This document shows, one piece after another, positions 1 through 8,069 of a DNA stretch of 20,517 nt (the first letter of the stretch is position 1; each line of letters opens with the position of its first letter). A program made the translations under genes and the position numbers. This DNA is from JAIMBK01 sp040755215 (GTDB lineage: Bacteria > Bacillota > Desulfotomaculia > Desulfotomaculales > Nap2-2B). The DNA lies in the NCBI GenBank assembly GCA_040755215.1, contig JBFMBG010000062.1, forward strand, positions 1-20,517, given 5' to 3'. The notes beneath the pieces were generated by a model. That model was not told where the DNA came from. It did not search any database and saw only the letters and a list, made by a program, of their open reading frames with translations.

Positions 1-40
1 TTGTCGCCCAAACTAAAATTGCTCGACAGTCCACGTACCG

Positions 41-61
41 AAAAACGGCAGGCAGGCCGTT
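41..61 (-). terminator. small hairpin with T-run, possible minus-strand terminator
   Basis: Arms AACGGC (44-49) and GCCGTT (56-61) enclose a 6-base loop. Read on the minus strand, the stem is followed by about five T residues (complement of the A-run at 41-45), the layout of a short intrinsic terminator. No minus-strand gene is visible to its right before the methyltransferase, so it is either a relic or a chance structure. Confidence 0.3.
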
Positions 62-180
62 GGGGTTAAGGTGGACTCGATGGGGGTATGGGGTGGGGTT
101 TAAGCATGAGGGATCACTTGGGGGGGATTGTAACAGGGGGAAGGGAAATGGAACTGGAGAAAGGGAGAAATAAAAAGGGG
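62..180 (+). other. G/purine-rich stretch upstream of the methyltransferase
   Basis: The plus strand carries G-runs at 62-65, 82-86, 90-93, 95-98, 110-112 and 120-126, with few cytosines. It is strongly strand-asymmetric and contrasts with the AT-rich DNA that follows. No open reading frame worth calling is present. The runs could in principle form a G-quadruplex, but at least one loop would be longer than the strict limit of 7. Confidence 0.4.
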
Positions 181-282
181 GTCGTATTTGACGGCAACCA
201 AAGTAATGAATAAACCCTAGTCACTTCAAATGATTTCGGGAAAAACAATAAAAATTTTTTAAGAATTTTTTAAGAAAATATC

Positions 283-337
283 TAGCGTCAAATAAAAACA
301 TTGGTTATAATTATAAGAAAAAAAAAATTTAGGAAGG
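283..337 (+). promoter_or_regulatory. candidate promoter and RBS of the methyltransferase gene
   Basis: A perfect TATAAT lies at 306-311 in very AT-rich DNA. The hexamer about 17 bases upstream (TAGCGT, 283-288) is a poor -35 match, so the promoter would lean on the -10 box and the upstream A/T tracts. The Shine-Dalgarno AGGAAGG at 331-337 sits 7 bases before the ATG at 345 and fixes the gene start. An mRNA starting near 318 would have a leader of about 27 bases. Confidence 0.5.
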
Positions 338-344
338 AAAAAGT

Positions 345-2279
345 ATGCAGGCTGTAAATGAATTTGTTGTTAGACAGGAACCAGTATTTAAAATTGAAGA
401 TGCTTTAGAGTTTAAGCCTATTAATTATTATATAGCTCCCCAAAAAAGGGGGGTAAGGCGGCATTTTGGATTTCACCCTTTCTTTACCACACGTCCATAT
501 AATGTTGTCAAAGAATATATTAATTGCTTTACTAAACCTGGTGACCTTGTATTAGATGGTTTCGCGGGTGCTGGAGTAACCCCTATAGAAGCATTGGTTC
601 TTAAACGAAAAGCAATTGCACTTGATATTAACCCAATAGCATGCTTTATAACAGAGTGTAAAGCAATTTCTCCGGTTGATATCACTCTTTTATTGACAGA
701 ATTTGAAAAAATTAAGGAAAAGATTGCAAGTAAAGTTTTAAAGTTAGATGAAATGGAAGAAGATGACGTTTTAAAAGAACTAGAAAATCATTGGTACCCT
801 AAAGATCCCATCCCTCAAACTGTGGACCAAAATGGGGTGCTTACAATAGATAAGCTATTTACGCCACGTCAGCTTCTCGGCCTTGCACTTATAAAAGAAT
901 ATATTGAAAAAGTAGAAAACAAAACAATAAAAAAGTTATTACTATTAACCTTTTCAGCATCTATAACTAAAGCAAATAAAACTTATGTAAGCCCAAAGGG
1001 TAGGTCTGGTATTTTAAGAGGTCAAGCAAGATTTCTTCAACATTTTAAATTTTCTATACCAAAATCTATGTATGAAGTCAATCCGTGGAAATCCTTTGAA
1101 TCAAGATTTGAAAATGTGTTACGTGCAAAAAAAGAAACAAATATGGTACTTGGTGATTATGTTACCAATAACACATTTTCTGTTCATCAATTATCTGCCA
1201 GGGAAGTTCACAAAGTAATATCAAAAGAAAAGGTCGATTACATTTTTACTGACCCTCCGTATGGAAGCAGTATAGCTTATCTTGATTTGTCTTTAATTTG
1301 GGCAAGTTGGCTAGGCTTTAGATATACTGATTACGAAAAAAGCGAAGAAATTATCGAAGGAGGTTCTCTTAATAAAACACGGGAAGATTATCTCTTTCTC
1401 CTTGAAGAAGCAATAATTAATATGGCCGCAACATTAAAAAAAGATTGCTACTTTTCTTTAGTTTATGCAAATAAAGATCCAAAAATATGGGGTGCTCTAA
1501 TGGACTATGCTAAAGAAGCAGGTCTAACACTTGAAAATGTTATTCCTCAGCCAAATTATGTTTTACCATCTGTAACTAAAATTAAAAATCCATTTACTAC
1601 ACTATCGGGTGAACTAATATTAAACTTTAGAAAAAGAAAGGCACAAAAAACTATCACTAAAGAAATAAGTTTTATCCCTAACTTAACTAAATTCTTTATT
1701 GCAGAAGCTTCAAGAATCATAATCCGTCACTTAGGAGCAACAACGGATGAAATATGTTTTAGTGTTATATCCAAATTGTTGAGTGGTGGCTTATTAGATA
1801 GAGCTCAAAATTTAGACCATATGTTTGGTGAAAAGCAATCTATGATTGAATTTTTGGAAAGGACGTTTAAAAAAGAAAATGGTTGTTGGCATTTAAAAGT
1901 ATTAGAGAAGCCAGATAACATTCACAATGATGAATGGATACGTTATCTGATTTTCACTTTTTTAACTTCAAATGGCAAAGAAGCAACTTTAGAAGAAATT
2001 ATTAATTTTATATTGACACATACAAAAGATGTCAAGAAGGATATAGATCCTCTTGATATCCTTAAAGAAATTGCAGTTAGAGGTAAAAAGGGGTGGAAAA
2101 TAAATCCTAATCTATTAGTACAACTAACTTTGCCTTTAGGTAAAGTTCCCGAGAGGGAGAAACCACGCAAGAAGGAGCGCGACAAATATATTCAAGCTTA
2201 TAATGAAGATCCATTATTTAAAATTAAACCTCTCCCCTTAGGAAAAATAGACCACAATATTCTCCCAGATGGTGAATAG
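345..2279 (+). CDS. DNA methyltransferase (N6-adenine/N4-cytosine type)
   Basis: This 644-residue protein should transfer a methyl group from S-adenosylmethionine to an exocyclic amino group of DNA. A motif X-like FHPFFTTRP lies at residues 43-51. The AdoMet-binding motif I, DGFAGAGVTP, is at 71-80, followed by the acidic ALDINP at 92-97. The catalytic motif IV is DPPYG at 303-307. The order X-I-IV with a large insert (about 110-290) between I and IV differs from the usual IV-X-I order of beta-class enzymes such as type III Mod. The C-terminal third (about 440-644) has no motif I recognise and ends in a lysine/arginine-rich tail. The start is supported by a strong Shine-Dalgarno. The PIN gene begins 2 bp after the stop, so the two are probably cotranslated. 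The gene is intact and very AT-rich compared with the biosynthetic genes, suggesting transfer. The target sequence and partner restriction activity cannot be read from the sequence. Confidence 0.85.
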   Translation: MQAVNEFVVRQEPVFKIEDALEFKPINYYIAPQKRGVRRHFGFHPFFTTRPYNVVKEYINCFTKPGDLVLDGFAGAGVTPIEALVLKRKAIALDINPIACFITECKAISPVDITLLLTEFEKIKEKIASKVLKLDEMEEDDVLKELENHWYPKDPIPQTVDQNGVLTIDKLFTPRQLLGLALIKEYIEKVENKTIKKLLLLTFSASITKANKTYVSPKGRSGILRGQARFLQHFKFSIPKSMYEVNPWKSFESRFENVLRAKKETNMVLGDYVTNNTFSVHQLSAREVHKVISKEKVDYIFTDPPYGSSIAYLDLSLIWASWLGFRYTDYEKSEEIIEGGSLNKTREDYLFLLEEAIINMAATLKKDCYFSLVYANKDPKIWGALMDYAKEAGLTLENVIPQPNYVLPSVTKIKNPFTTLSGELILNFRKRKAQKTITKEISFIPNLTKFFIAEASRIIIRHLGATTDEICFSVISKLLSGGLLDRAQNLDHMFGEKQSMIEFLERTFKKENGCWHLKVLEKPDNIHNDEWIRYLIFTFLTSNGKEATLEEIINFILTHTKDVKKDIDPLDILKEIAVRGKKGWKINPNLLVQLTLPLGKVPEREKPRKKERDKYIQAYNEDPLFKIKPLPLGKIDHNILPDGE

Positions 2280-2281
2280 CT

Positions 2282-2731
2282 ATGGATTTACCGAAAGTAT
2301 TTGTTGATACCTCGTTTTGGATAGCTTATTTTAATTCACTAGACAGTAATCATGAAAAAGCTAAAAAATGGCTAAAAAGATTAAAGTATAATCCTGCCAT
2401 ACTAATAACTTCTGACTTTATTGTTGTTGAAACATTAAACTGTTTTATTAAGTGTAAAAAATTGAATTTATTTAGAAGGAAGGAGATAGCTAAAAAATTC
2501 TATGATTCATGGTTCCAAAGATATTCGCCATTACGTGAATTAGTTAGAATAAATAATGAAATATGGGATGAATCTGCAAGAATATACTTCTTATATAAAG
2601 ATAAAGAATTCAGTTTTACAGATTGTACATCATTCATCTTAATGGAGAAAATTGGGACAAGGTTAGCCGCACATTTTGACCAACACTTCAATCAAGCTAG
2701 CATGATTAACGTTATTGACCATTGGCAATAG
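2282..2731 (+). CDS. PIN-domain ribonuclease (VapC-like toxin)
   Basis: This 149-residue protein has the length and motif order of a single PIN domain, a metal-dependent RNA-cutting fold typical of VapC toxins. The expected acidic residues are all present: D9 in FVDTSFW, E50 in VVETLN, D114 in FTDCTS and D133 in HFDQHF. It is therefore predicted to be active. The ATG lies 2 bp beyond the methyltransferase stop, with a modest GGTGA (2271-2275) as ribosome site, so translation is probably coupled to the upstream gene. No VapB-type small DNA-binding antitoxin is visible on either side, which is unusual for a VapC. The upstream methyltransferase, perhaps through its charged tail, is the only candidate partner; that is inference. 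Composition is as AT-rich as its neighbour. Confidence 0.85.
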   Translation: MDLPKVFVDTSFWIAYFNSLDSNHEKAKKWLKRLKYNPAILITSDFIVVETLNCFIKCKKLNLFRRKEIAKKFYDSWFQRYSPLRELVRINNEIWDESARIYFLYKDKEFSFTDCTSFILMEKIGTRLAAHFDQHFNQASMINVIDHWQ

Positions 2732-2810
2732 AAACCGTTATTTTCTAGGATTTTTTACAAACTAAGCTTTTTTATAGACGATTTACTCTGAGTTCAAAAT
2801 GCTGGTATAA

Positions 2811-2838
2811 AATAACCCCCGCCCTCTCGGACGGGGGT
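2811..2838 (-). terminator. GC-rich hairpin, probable terminator of the minus-strand accessory cluster
   Basis: The arms at 2815-2824 and 2829-2838 pair over ten positions with one C/A mismatch around a TCTC loop. On the minus strand the stem runs into TATTTTAT, a U-rich tail suited to intrinsic termination of the leftward cluster that starts near 5.7 kb. On the plus strand no T-run follows, so it is a weaker terminator for the convergent PIN gene. Confidence 0.55.
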
Positions 2839-2902
2839 CAAGGGAATCCGGCGTAGAGTATTTTGCCCCAGGGGGCGGGGGGGTATGCGTTTAAGGCGCC
2901 GC

Positions 2903-3099
2903 TCAGTCCGTCTCCTCAGCAGTGAACAACCAGCCGCCCTGCGCAAACGCTACCGGTTCGAAAAACCGTTCGTCCAGGGCGCACATGATTTTCGGCATGT
3001 CGCTCCTGTGCAGCCGGACGATTTTTTTGCGTAGTTAATGCAAAACTTATCTATCCCCGCCTTTTCCAGAATATCTAAGGGATTGATCATATCAGGCAT
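2903..3099 (-). pseudogene. small gene of about 65 codons with a one-base frameshift
   Basis: The reading frame starts at the ATG complementary to 3097-3099, preceded by a good GGGAGGG ribosome site (about 3106-3112). It begins MPDMINPLDILEKAGIDK. Inside a run of seven A residues (about 3030) the frame shifts; adding one base restores an open frame running through KIMCALDERFFEPV to a TGA at 2903-2905. As it stands, translation stops after about 52 residues. The total of 197 nt is exactly one base short of 66 codons, which supports a single deletion. No family was recognised. It follows the 46-codon gene by 15 bases. A homopolymer sequencing error is an alternative to true decay. Confidence 0.45.
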
Positions 3100-3114
3100 A
3101 AAGATCCCTCCCGT

Positions 3115-3255
3115 TTAGTAATCGTGTGTGTGATCGCTTTTAAAGTCGAAGTCGCCTAATTCTTCCATGTCAACCGCAGCAGGACCAAAATTAGTATCAT
3201 CGGCATCGCGGCTAAGATCGCAGCCGGGATCAGGTCGGTATACCGCCATCGGCAT
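3115..3255 (-). CDS. small acidic protein, unknown function
   Basis: A 46-codon open frame begins at the ATG complementary to 3253-3255; a second ATG two codons later (3249) has better spacing from the AGAAGG ribosome site. The product is rich in Asp and Glu, ends in FDFKSDHTHDY, and shows no membrane segment. The start lies inside the end of the preceding small gene (a 26-base overlap in another frame), and the next small gene begins 15 bases after its stop. This is the spacing of a compact operon of tiny genes. No family was recognised. The case rests on the ribosome site, the tight packing and the matching strand, so confidence is limited. Confidence 0.4.
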   Translation of the reverse strand: MPMAVYRPDPGCDLSRDADDTNFGPAAVDMEELGDFDFKSDHTHDY

Positions 3256-3395
3256 CACCTTCTTTTTTATCCACGTTTACACCGAACAACTTAGCTACCT
3301 TGTTTTTGATCTCCACGGTAATCTTTCCGCCAAGTAGCAATTGGCTCGTTAGAAATTTGTTGCAAAATTTTTAATACCTTTAGCATATCACTCAT
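3230..3395 (-). pseudogene. small gene of about 54 codons with a one-base frameshift
   Basis: The frame starts at the ATG complementary to 3393-3395, with GGGAG eight bases upstream, and opens MSDMLKVLKILQQISNE. At about 3343-3347 a surplus base (read as GAGCCAATTG) throws it out of frame. Removing one C gives a continuous product through GGKITVEIKNKVAKLFGVNV to a TGA at 3230-3232. The span of 166 nt is one base more than 55 codons, consistent with a single insertion. As found, translation stops after about 34 residues. The product would be lysine-rich and partly helical; no family was recognised. It lies 68 bp after the broken ATPase and overlaps the next tiny gene. Confidence 0.4.
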
Positions 3396-3463
3396 TAATT
3401 GTGCTCCCTGGTATTTATTAGAGGCCTGCCCACAAAAAGAAAGTTCGTTCAAAAATATATTCA

Positions 3464-4554
3464 CTAAATCAACTCCCCAAGGTCCTTTTCTGTCTGATCA
3501 AAAAACCCATCCGGCCATAAATCTATTCTTCCGTCGGCATCTATTGCAGGACGGACGATATTATAATCCCGCTCAAAAAAGTTAATTGAAACGTACTTTT
3601 CATCAATGTAACCTTTTTTTACAGCTATCCTGACCCCATTCAACAGATGATCGCTGTGTGTTTCCAGGATTACCTGGACGCCCGCTGCCGCCAGTTTGCT
3701 TAAAAAAATGCCCATCCGGGATTGTGCCTGGGGATGCAAATGCGCTTCCGGATTTTCCACGATCAGCAGATTATCCTTTTCCGCCATGAGCCCAGCCACA
3801 ATTATGGGCAGACAATAAGATATGCCGAAGCCGATGCTTGTCGGCCGCAAATAATCTGTATTTCTTTCGGAATCGCGAAAGCTTACCTGCAAGATATCAG
3901 CTTGCGTAATCCGCGTAGGATTGATCATTATCCCTCCCGGAAGCATATCTTTAAGCCATTCTTCCACCTGAAACAATAGTTCGATGGAATGATCTTCCGG
4001 TGAATGTTTTAATTGAGTAACTTAATCTTTTTGTTTCCAAACTGATGCAGGCAATGGGCGGCATATTCCCCTCAAAATCCAACGTGCATGGCTTCCAGAG
4101 AATCTTCACTAACCGGATAAACCAACTGTGGTCCCATTCTTTCGGCGCCAAGATAAAAAAATCTGTCTGCAAAAAGTGAGCTTGAAGGGAGATTGGACGG
4201 GCTTTCCATTAATTTCATCGAAAGGGCATCGGGATCTTCCCGGCGATAAGCTAATTTGCAGGTAAAAACACGATCGGGCAGATCAGAGAAAGCAACCGAA
4301 ATCTGGATGTTATCTTCTTCCGCCCATTGGCAAAAGAGATCCCTCGCGGTTCCCATATGAACCAGAGGACCGTTAAGCGGCAAGTCTGCTTTCGCAAAAT
4401 TACCCGTCATTGCCGACTGCCTTAAAAATAATAAGGATTGGATTACGGTCGATTTTCCGGTATTATTGGTTCCGCAGAGAATACTTAACGGTGCAAACTG
4501 GACAGTCTGATCGAGAAAACATTTAAACCGCTGCAGCCGGATATAAGCAATCAA
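3464..4554 (-). pseudogene. broken AAA ATPase of the DUF3696/OLD-like type
   Basis: The intact protein would have been about 363 residues. The N-terminal part has an SMC/RecF-like start (IRLQRFKCF) and a Walker A motif, GTNNTGKST. The C-terminal part has the Walker B-like LLIVENPEAHLHP and the ETHSDHLLNGVR segment seen in DUF3696 and OLD-family ATPases. Two lesions break it: an in-frame TGA at 4072-4074 (context HVGF-stop-GEYAAH, explained by CGA to TGA) and a lost base near 4011-4014, after which the frame resumes at LKHSPEDHSIELLFQ. The 1091 nt length is one short of a multiple of three, as expected. The start is TTG, overlapping the upstream DUF262 stop by four bases (TTGA), so the two were cotranslated. 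Loss of the ATPase should disable the pair. Confidence 0.75.
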
Positions 4555-5654
4555 TTGATCCCCTCCCTGATAATATTTTCAATAACTTCGAAGCGTTTAT
4601 GCACTTTTTTAACTTCTCCCGTCCCCTGAGAGATAGAGTTGACAAATTCCGGATCATTATTCATGTAATAAATAAATCTTTCATTAATCTTTTCCTTATT
4701 TTTCACCAGGACATCCAGCGGGTATTTTTGCAGGCATACTGACCAGACTTCAAATAACGCTTTATTAATCGGATTACGTGCACGTTGATCTCTTCCTTTC
4801 GGCTTTCTGAAGGCATTTTTCCCAAAGACCGCTTCTGCCTTAATCATTGCGTCTTTAAAAGCTTTCGATATTTGCGTAAGTTCATTATCCGACATCTGGT
4901 TAATTTTGACCATTGTATCACCAAGAAAAGTATCAAAGTCACGCTTTTGGTATTCATGATAAGGAGTCAGATAAAAAGCAAAAAAACGAATGACGCACTC
5001 ACGGTCATCCATCCGGTCAGGCGAAACAGAATTGCTTGTAGCCTTTCGAAATTCCGGAGAAGATGCCAGTTCTTTCAGTAGTTCCGTTGATTTACCCCGG
5101 TACAAACAATGACGAATCTCCTGAGCAGTTAGAACCATTCCGCCAGTATTGATTCTCCTGAAAATGGTAAACTTTGCCTCGGAAGGAGTCTCCGGTCTGA
5201 TGATGTATAGTAAAAGAGGTGTTTCCTCAATCCTTCTTTGATAGCTCCGCGGCAACTGATTAAATTTTTTATCTTTTAGTTCTTCAAGAAATTCCAGGCC
5301 CTGGAGGGCAAATTTTTCCTCATTGACATAACGATGTAAAGTAGATAAACGCTGCAACCCGTCAATAATTAACCATTCATCATCGTTGGTGGCGTCCATA
5401 TAAAAACTGGGCAAAGGAATCCAGATTAAGATTGATTCAATAAGCCTGCTTTGGCGGGTTTCATCCCAAACCAGATTCCTTTGAAAATCAGGTTCGAGGT
5501 TGATTTCTTTATTTTTTATCTTCCGCAAAACTTGAAATACAGGCATCTCCTGGCGAACCACATTAATCCGGCCTGGGTCGTAAGGTTGTTTTATACTCTC
5601 CGAACCAATAATATCCTCTTTTTCAACTCCGGTATCGTTTATTCTTTGCTCCAT
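4551..5654 (-). CDS. DUF262-domain protein (GmrSD/ParB-like nuclease fold)
   Basis: A complete 367-residue protein. Its N-terminal half matches the DUF262 fold: LEPDFQRNLVWDETRQSRLIESIL (about 53-76), then the hallmark IDGLQRLSTL (about 97-106), and later FRRINTGGMVLTAQEIR. DUF262 is related to the ParB/Srx nucleotide-binding fold and forms the N-terminal part of the modification-dependent GmrSD restriction enzymes. No HNH (DUF1524) nuclease motif is apparent in the C-terminal half, so nuclease activity cannot be claimed. The stop overlaps the start of the AAA ATPase gene, marking the two as one module, probably defensive by association. The ATPase partner is broken here, so this gene may be a survivor of a dead system. 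The start at 5654 has only a weak GGGTGA ribosome site. Confidence 0.75.
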   Translation of the reverse strand: MEQRINDTGVEKEDIIGSESIKQPYDPGRINVVRQEMPVFQVLRKIKNKEINLEPDFQRNLVWDETRQSRLIESILIWIPLPSFYMDATNDDEWLIIDGLQRLSTLHRYVNEEKFALQGLEFLEELKDKKFNQLPRSYQRRIEETPLLLYIIRPETPSEAKFTIFRRINTGGMVLTAQEIRHCLYRGKSTELLKELASSPEFRKATSNSVSPDRMDDRECVIRFFAFYLTPYHEYQKRDFDTFLGDTMVKINQMSDNELTQISKAFKDAMIKAEAVFGKNAFRKPKGRDQRARNPINKALFEVWSVCLQKYPLDVLVKNKEKINERFIYYMNNDPEFVNSISQGTGEVKKVHKRFEVIENIIREGIN

Positions 5655-5704
5655 ATCTTAATCACCCGCTATCACAATTGGCCAATTCTCGACATTTAAA
5701 TCTG

Positions 5705-5731
5705 ATTATATCCTGATTAACCCTTTATTAA
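5705..5731 (-). promoter_or_regulatory. possible promoter for the DUF262-ATPase unit
   Basis: Read on the minus strand, TATAAT (complement of 5705-5710) is preceded by TTAATA (5726-5731) with a short 15-base spacer, in the AT-rich gap between the restriction-gene remnant and the DUF262 gene. The -10 is perfect, while the -35 and spacing are weak. Confidence 0.35.
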
Positions 5732-7936
5732 CTCACAATCTCCAATAACTTTTCATAATTTTCGACTACGCCGTACTTGACGCTGTTGTTGCTGATTTTC
5801 TCAAAGTGTTTCCTGGCGCAGTGTATTTTGGCCTCTTCAATTTTTCTCAGTTCCAGGGAGTCCATACTGCCCTTGGTTTCGGCAATGAAATACACATGTT
5901 TGACCTTATTTTCTTCAAACACAATGGCCCAGTCGGGGTTATAGTTTCCAACAGGCGTCGGGATGAAAAAGCCTCTCGGCAACTTGGCATAGACACAGAC
6001 TTCCTGGCTTACATCCAGGTCCCGGGCGAACTTTTTCTCCGTATTGGAATCTGTGATCACATAATCATAAACATGTCAGGGCGTTATCGCCAAGCATACC
6101 CTTCAGGGTGTTTTGGGTAAAAATATCGGTGTCATAAGTCTCGCTGGTGGGATCGTACGTAATCCGTTCGATGATGGTAGTGGCCTTTTCTTCGTTAATG
6201 ATTCTGGCAGCTTTCATAATAAACTCTTCCGGGTTCTTTTTAAAAAGAGCAAAGGTTTCTTGTTTTACCCCCGTCAAGATTTTTACGATGGTCTTCCGGG
6301 TCAGCCCCGTTTCCCCCATGAGCTTGCCTGCCAGGTCGTAACGCACCCCCGAAGTAACTTCCCCATCCACCTTGCATGTTTCCGATTCTTTTACTACAAA
6401 ACCTTCGCCCTTTTCCAATTGCTCTTTAGAGTCAATTGTTTCTAATACTCCGTCCTTTATCTGGTAGGATATATCAGCTATCTTTAAGCGAGTATTCAGG
6501 GCGTTTATGCACCTTTCCACCAGTTCTTCTGTGTCAAATTTGACTGTGTAAGCTGTCTTGACATTTATCTTTTTCCACAGCTTTTGAAACTCTTCTTTAT
6601 AGAAGTTGTCGTTTAGCTTCAACTCCACGTTTTTGTTCCGTTCGTTATGAACCAGCGGGGAAGTGCTCTCGCTGTATATAGTGCTGACCAGTTCTATAAC
6701 GGCCTGTTTATGATCCTTTAATTCCTCAGGGAGGACAACTTTCCCCTTTTCCACGGCTTGATAATAGTCTTCCGTCAGGTTGTCCTCTTCGTCAATATAG
6801 TTGTTTTTGACAAAAGTCTGGTAGAGCTTCCGGGCCAGCCGCTCATCAATCCGGATCTTTTCTTCCCTTTCGTTGGTCAGAACGTTATCCAGGAAAAACT
6901 GAACGTCAGCTTTGCGGGGACGGTCGGAAAGGGTTTCGGCGATCTCCTTCTGCAGTTCCCGGGCAAATGCTTCGTAGGATTCACTAGCCACAACAGAGAG
7001 GACGTTGACCTCGTGCACATCAATACCCGGCACCGTGTCGTCGATCCTTTCGCCATCCTGATTTACGCACAGCCGGAGGCCCCTTCCCACCTCCTGCCTT
7101 TTTTTAATGGTAGAGTCGCTGTACTTTAAGGTGCAGATCTGAAACACGTTGGGGTTATCCCAGCCTTCCTTTAAAGCCGAGTGGGAGAAGATAAAGCGGG
7201 CCGGCTCGGAAAAGCTTAAAAGCCTTTCCTTGTCTTTCATGATCAAATTGTAAGCGTCCTCGTCTTCCGAATCGGTCTCTTTAGCTTTTACTTTTGGATT
7301 GGTCATCCGCCCCTGTTTATCAATGGCAAAATAGCCGTTATGGGTCTTTTCCACATCTATCTGCCTTAAATAGTCAGCATACCGGTCTTTATTATCTGCG
7401 TTTCTCAAGTATTCCTCCACCAGCATCCGGTACTCTTCTTCAAAGATCTGGGCATATTCACCATTCAGCTTATTTCCGTTTTTGTCGTACTGCCTGTATT
7501 TGGCCACCTCGTCAATAAAGAACAGGGAGAGCACCTTGATGCCCCGGTAAAATAAATCCCGCTCTTTTTCTAAATGGGACTTGATTGTTTCCCTGATCTG
7601 GATCCGGCGCAGGGTCAGCTCGTTGACGTCCCCCTGGACATCTCCGGCAGACAAAGCAACCCCGTTGGCAAATTCGATGGTATTTTTAGCCCCGTTAATT
7701 TCGGAGACAACATAGCCTTTGTACTGTTCGAGACCGCCGGACAATTCGTACAGGTTGTCGTTTACCGAAACCCGCCTCAATTCCCGCCTTATGCCGGAGC
7801 GGGTCTTTTTTTCATACTCCAGGCGGGCCAGAGGATAGTGTTTCTGACTGACATCTATCCCTTCCAGATAAAGGTAGCCGTCGGTCCCGGTAGTGCCTTT
7901 TACGGTAATGCCCTTAACATTGATCTTCTTGACCAC
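5728..7936 (-). pseudogene. remnant of type III restriction enzyme Res subunit
   Basis: The first frame (7936 to 6065, 623 codons) holds the middle and C-terminal helicase parts of a type III Res protein: HSALKEGWDNPNVFQICTLK and KKRQEVGRGLRLCVNQDGE match helicase motifs V and VI. The Walker A and DExH motifs of the N-terminal third are absent. Upstream in-frame sequence reaches a TAG at 8000-8002 without resembling the missing part. A surplus base near 6073-6076 separates this frame from the second (6060 to 5728), which carries the nuclease domain with NYNPDWAIVF and the PD-(D/E)XK-type AETKG. The 2209 nt span is one more than a multiple of three, consistent with one insertion. The pieces total about 735 residues, against roughly 950-1000 for intact Res. 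No type III Mod gene lies beside it. It should be non-functional as an ATP-dependent restriction enzyme. Confidence 0.85.
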
Positions 7937-8069
7937 ACCGGGGGGATTAAGCCGGGGGCCGTTCCTTAAGGCGGCGACGCCCCAGCCCGGCAGGGCGACC
8001 TATTTCCGGTTGAGTAAGGCTACATATTTCAGGCTTTTCCCGGGAAGGCCTTTAACGGAATAGAATATT

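Noticed and set aside
345..2279. Methyltransferase as the Mod partner of the Res remnant
   Set aside because: Motif order (X-I-IV) is not that of type III Mod, the genes are on opposite strands several kb apart, and composition differs.
4072..4074. TGA in the ATPase as a selenocysteine codon
   Set aside because: The family has no Cys/Sec there, no SECIS-like hairpin is evident just after it, and a separate frameshift breaks the gene anyway.
7940..8069. Structured RNA such as a c-di-GMP riboswitch in the GC-rich junction
   Set aside because: Some inverted pieces are present, but I could not match the conserved core of any riboswitch class.
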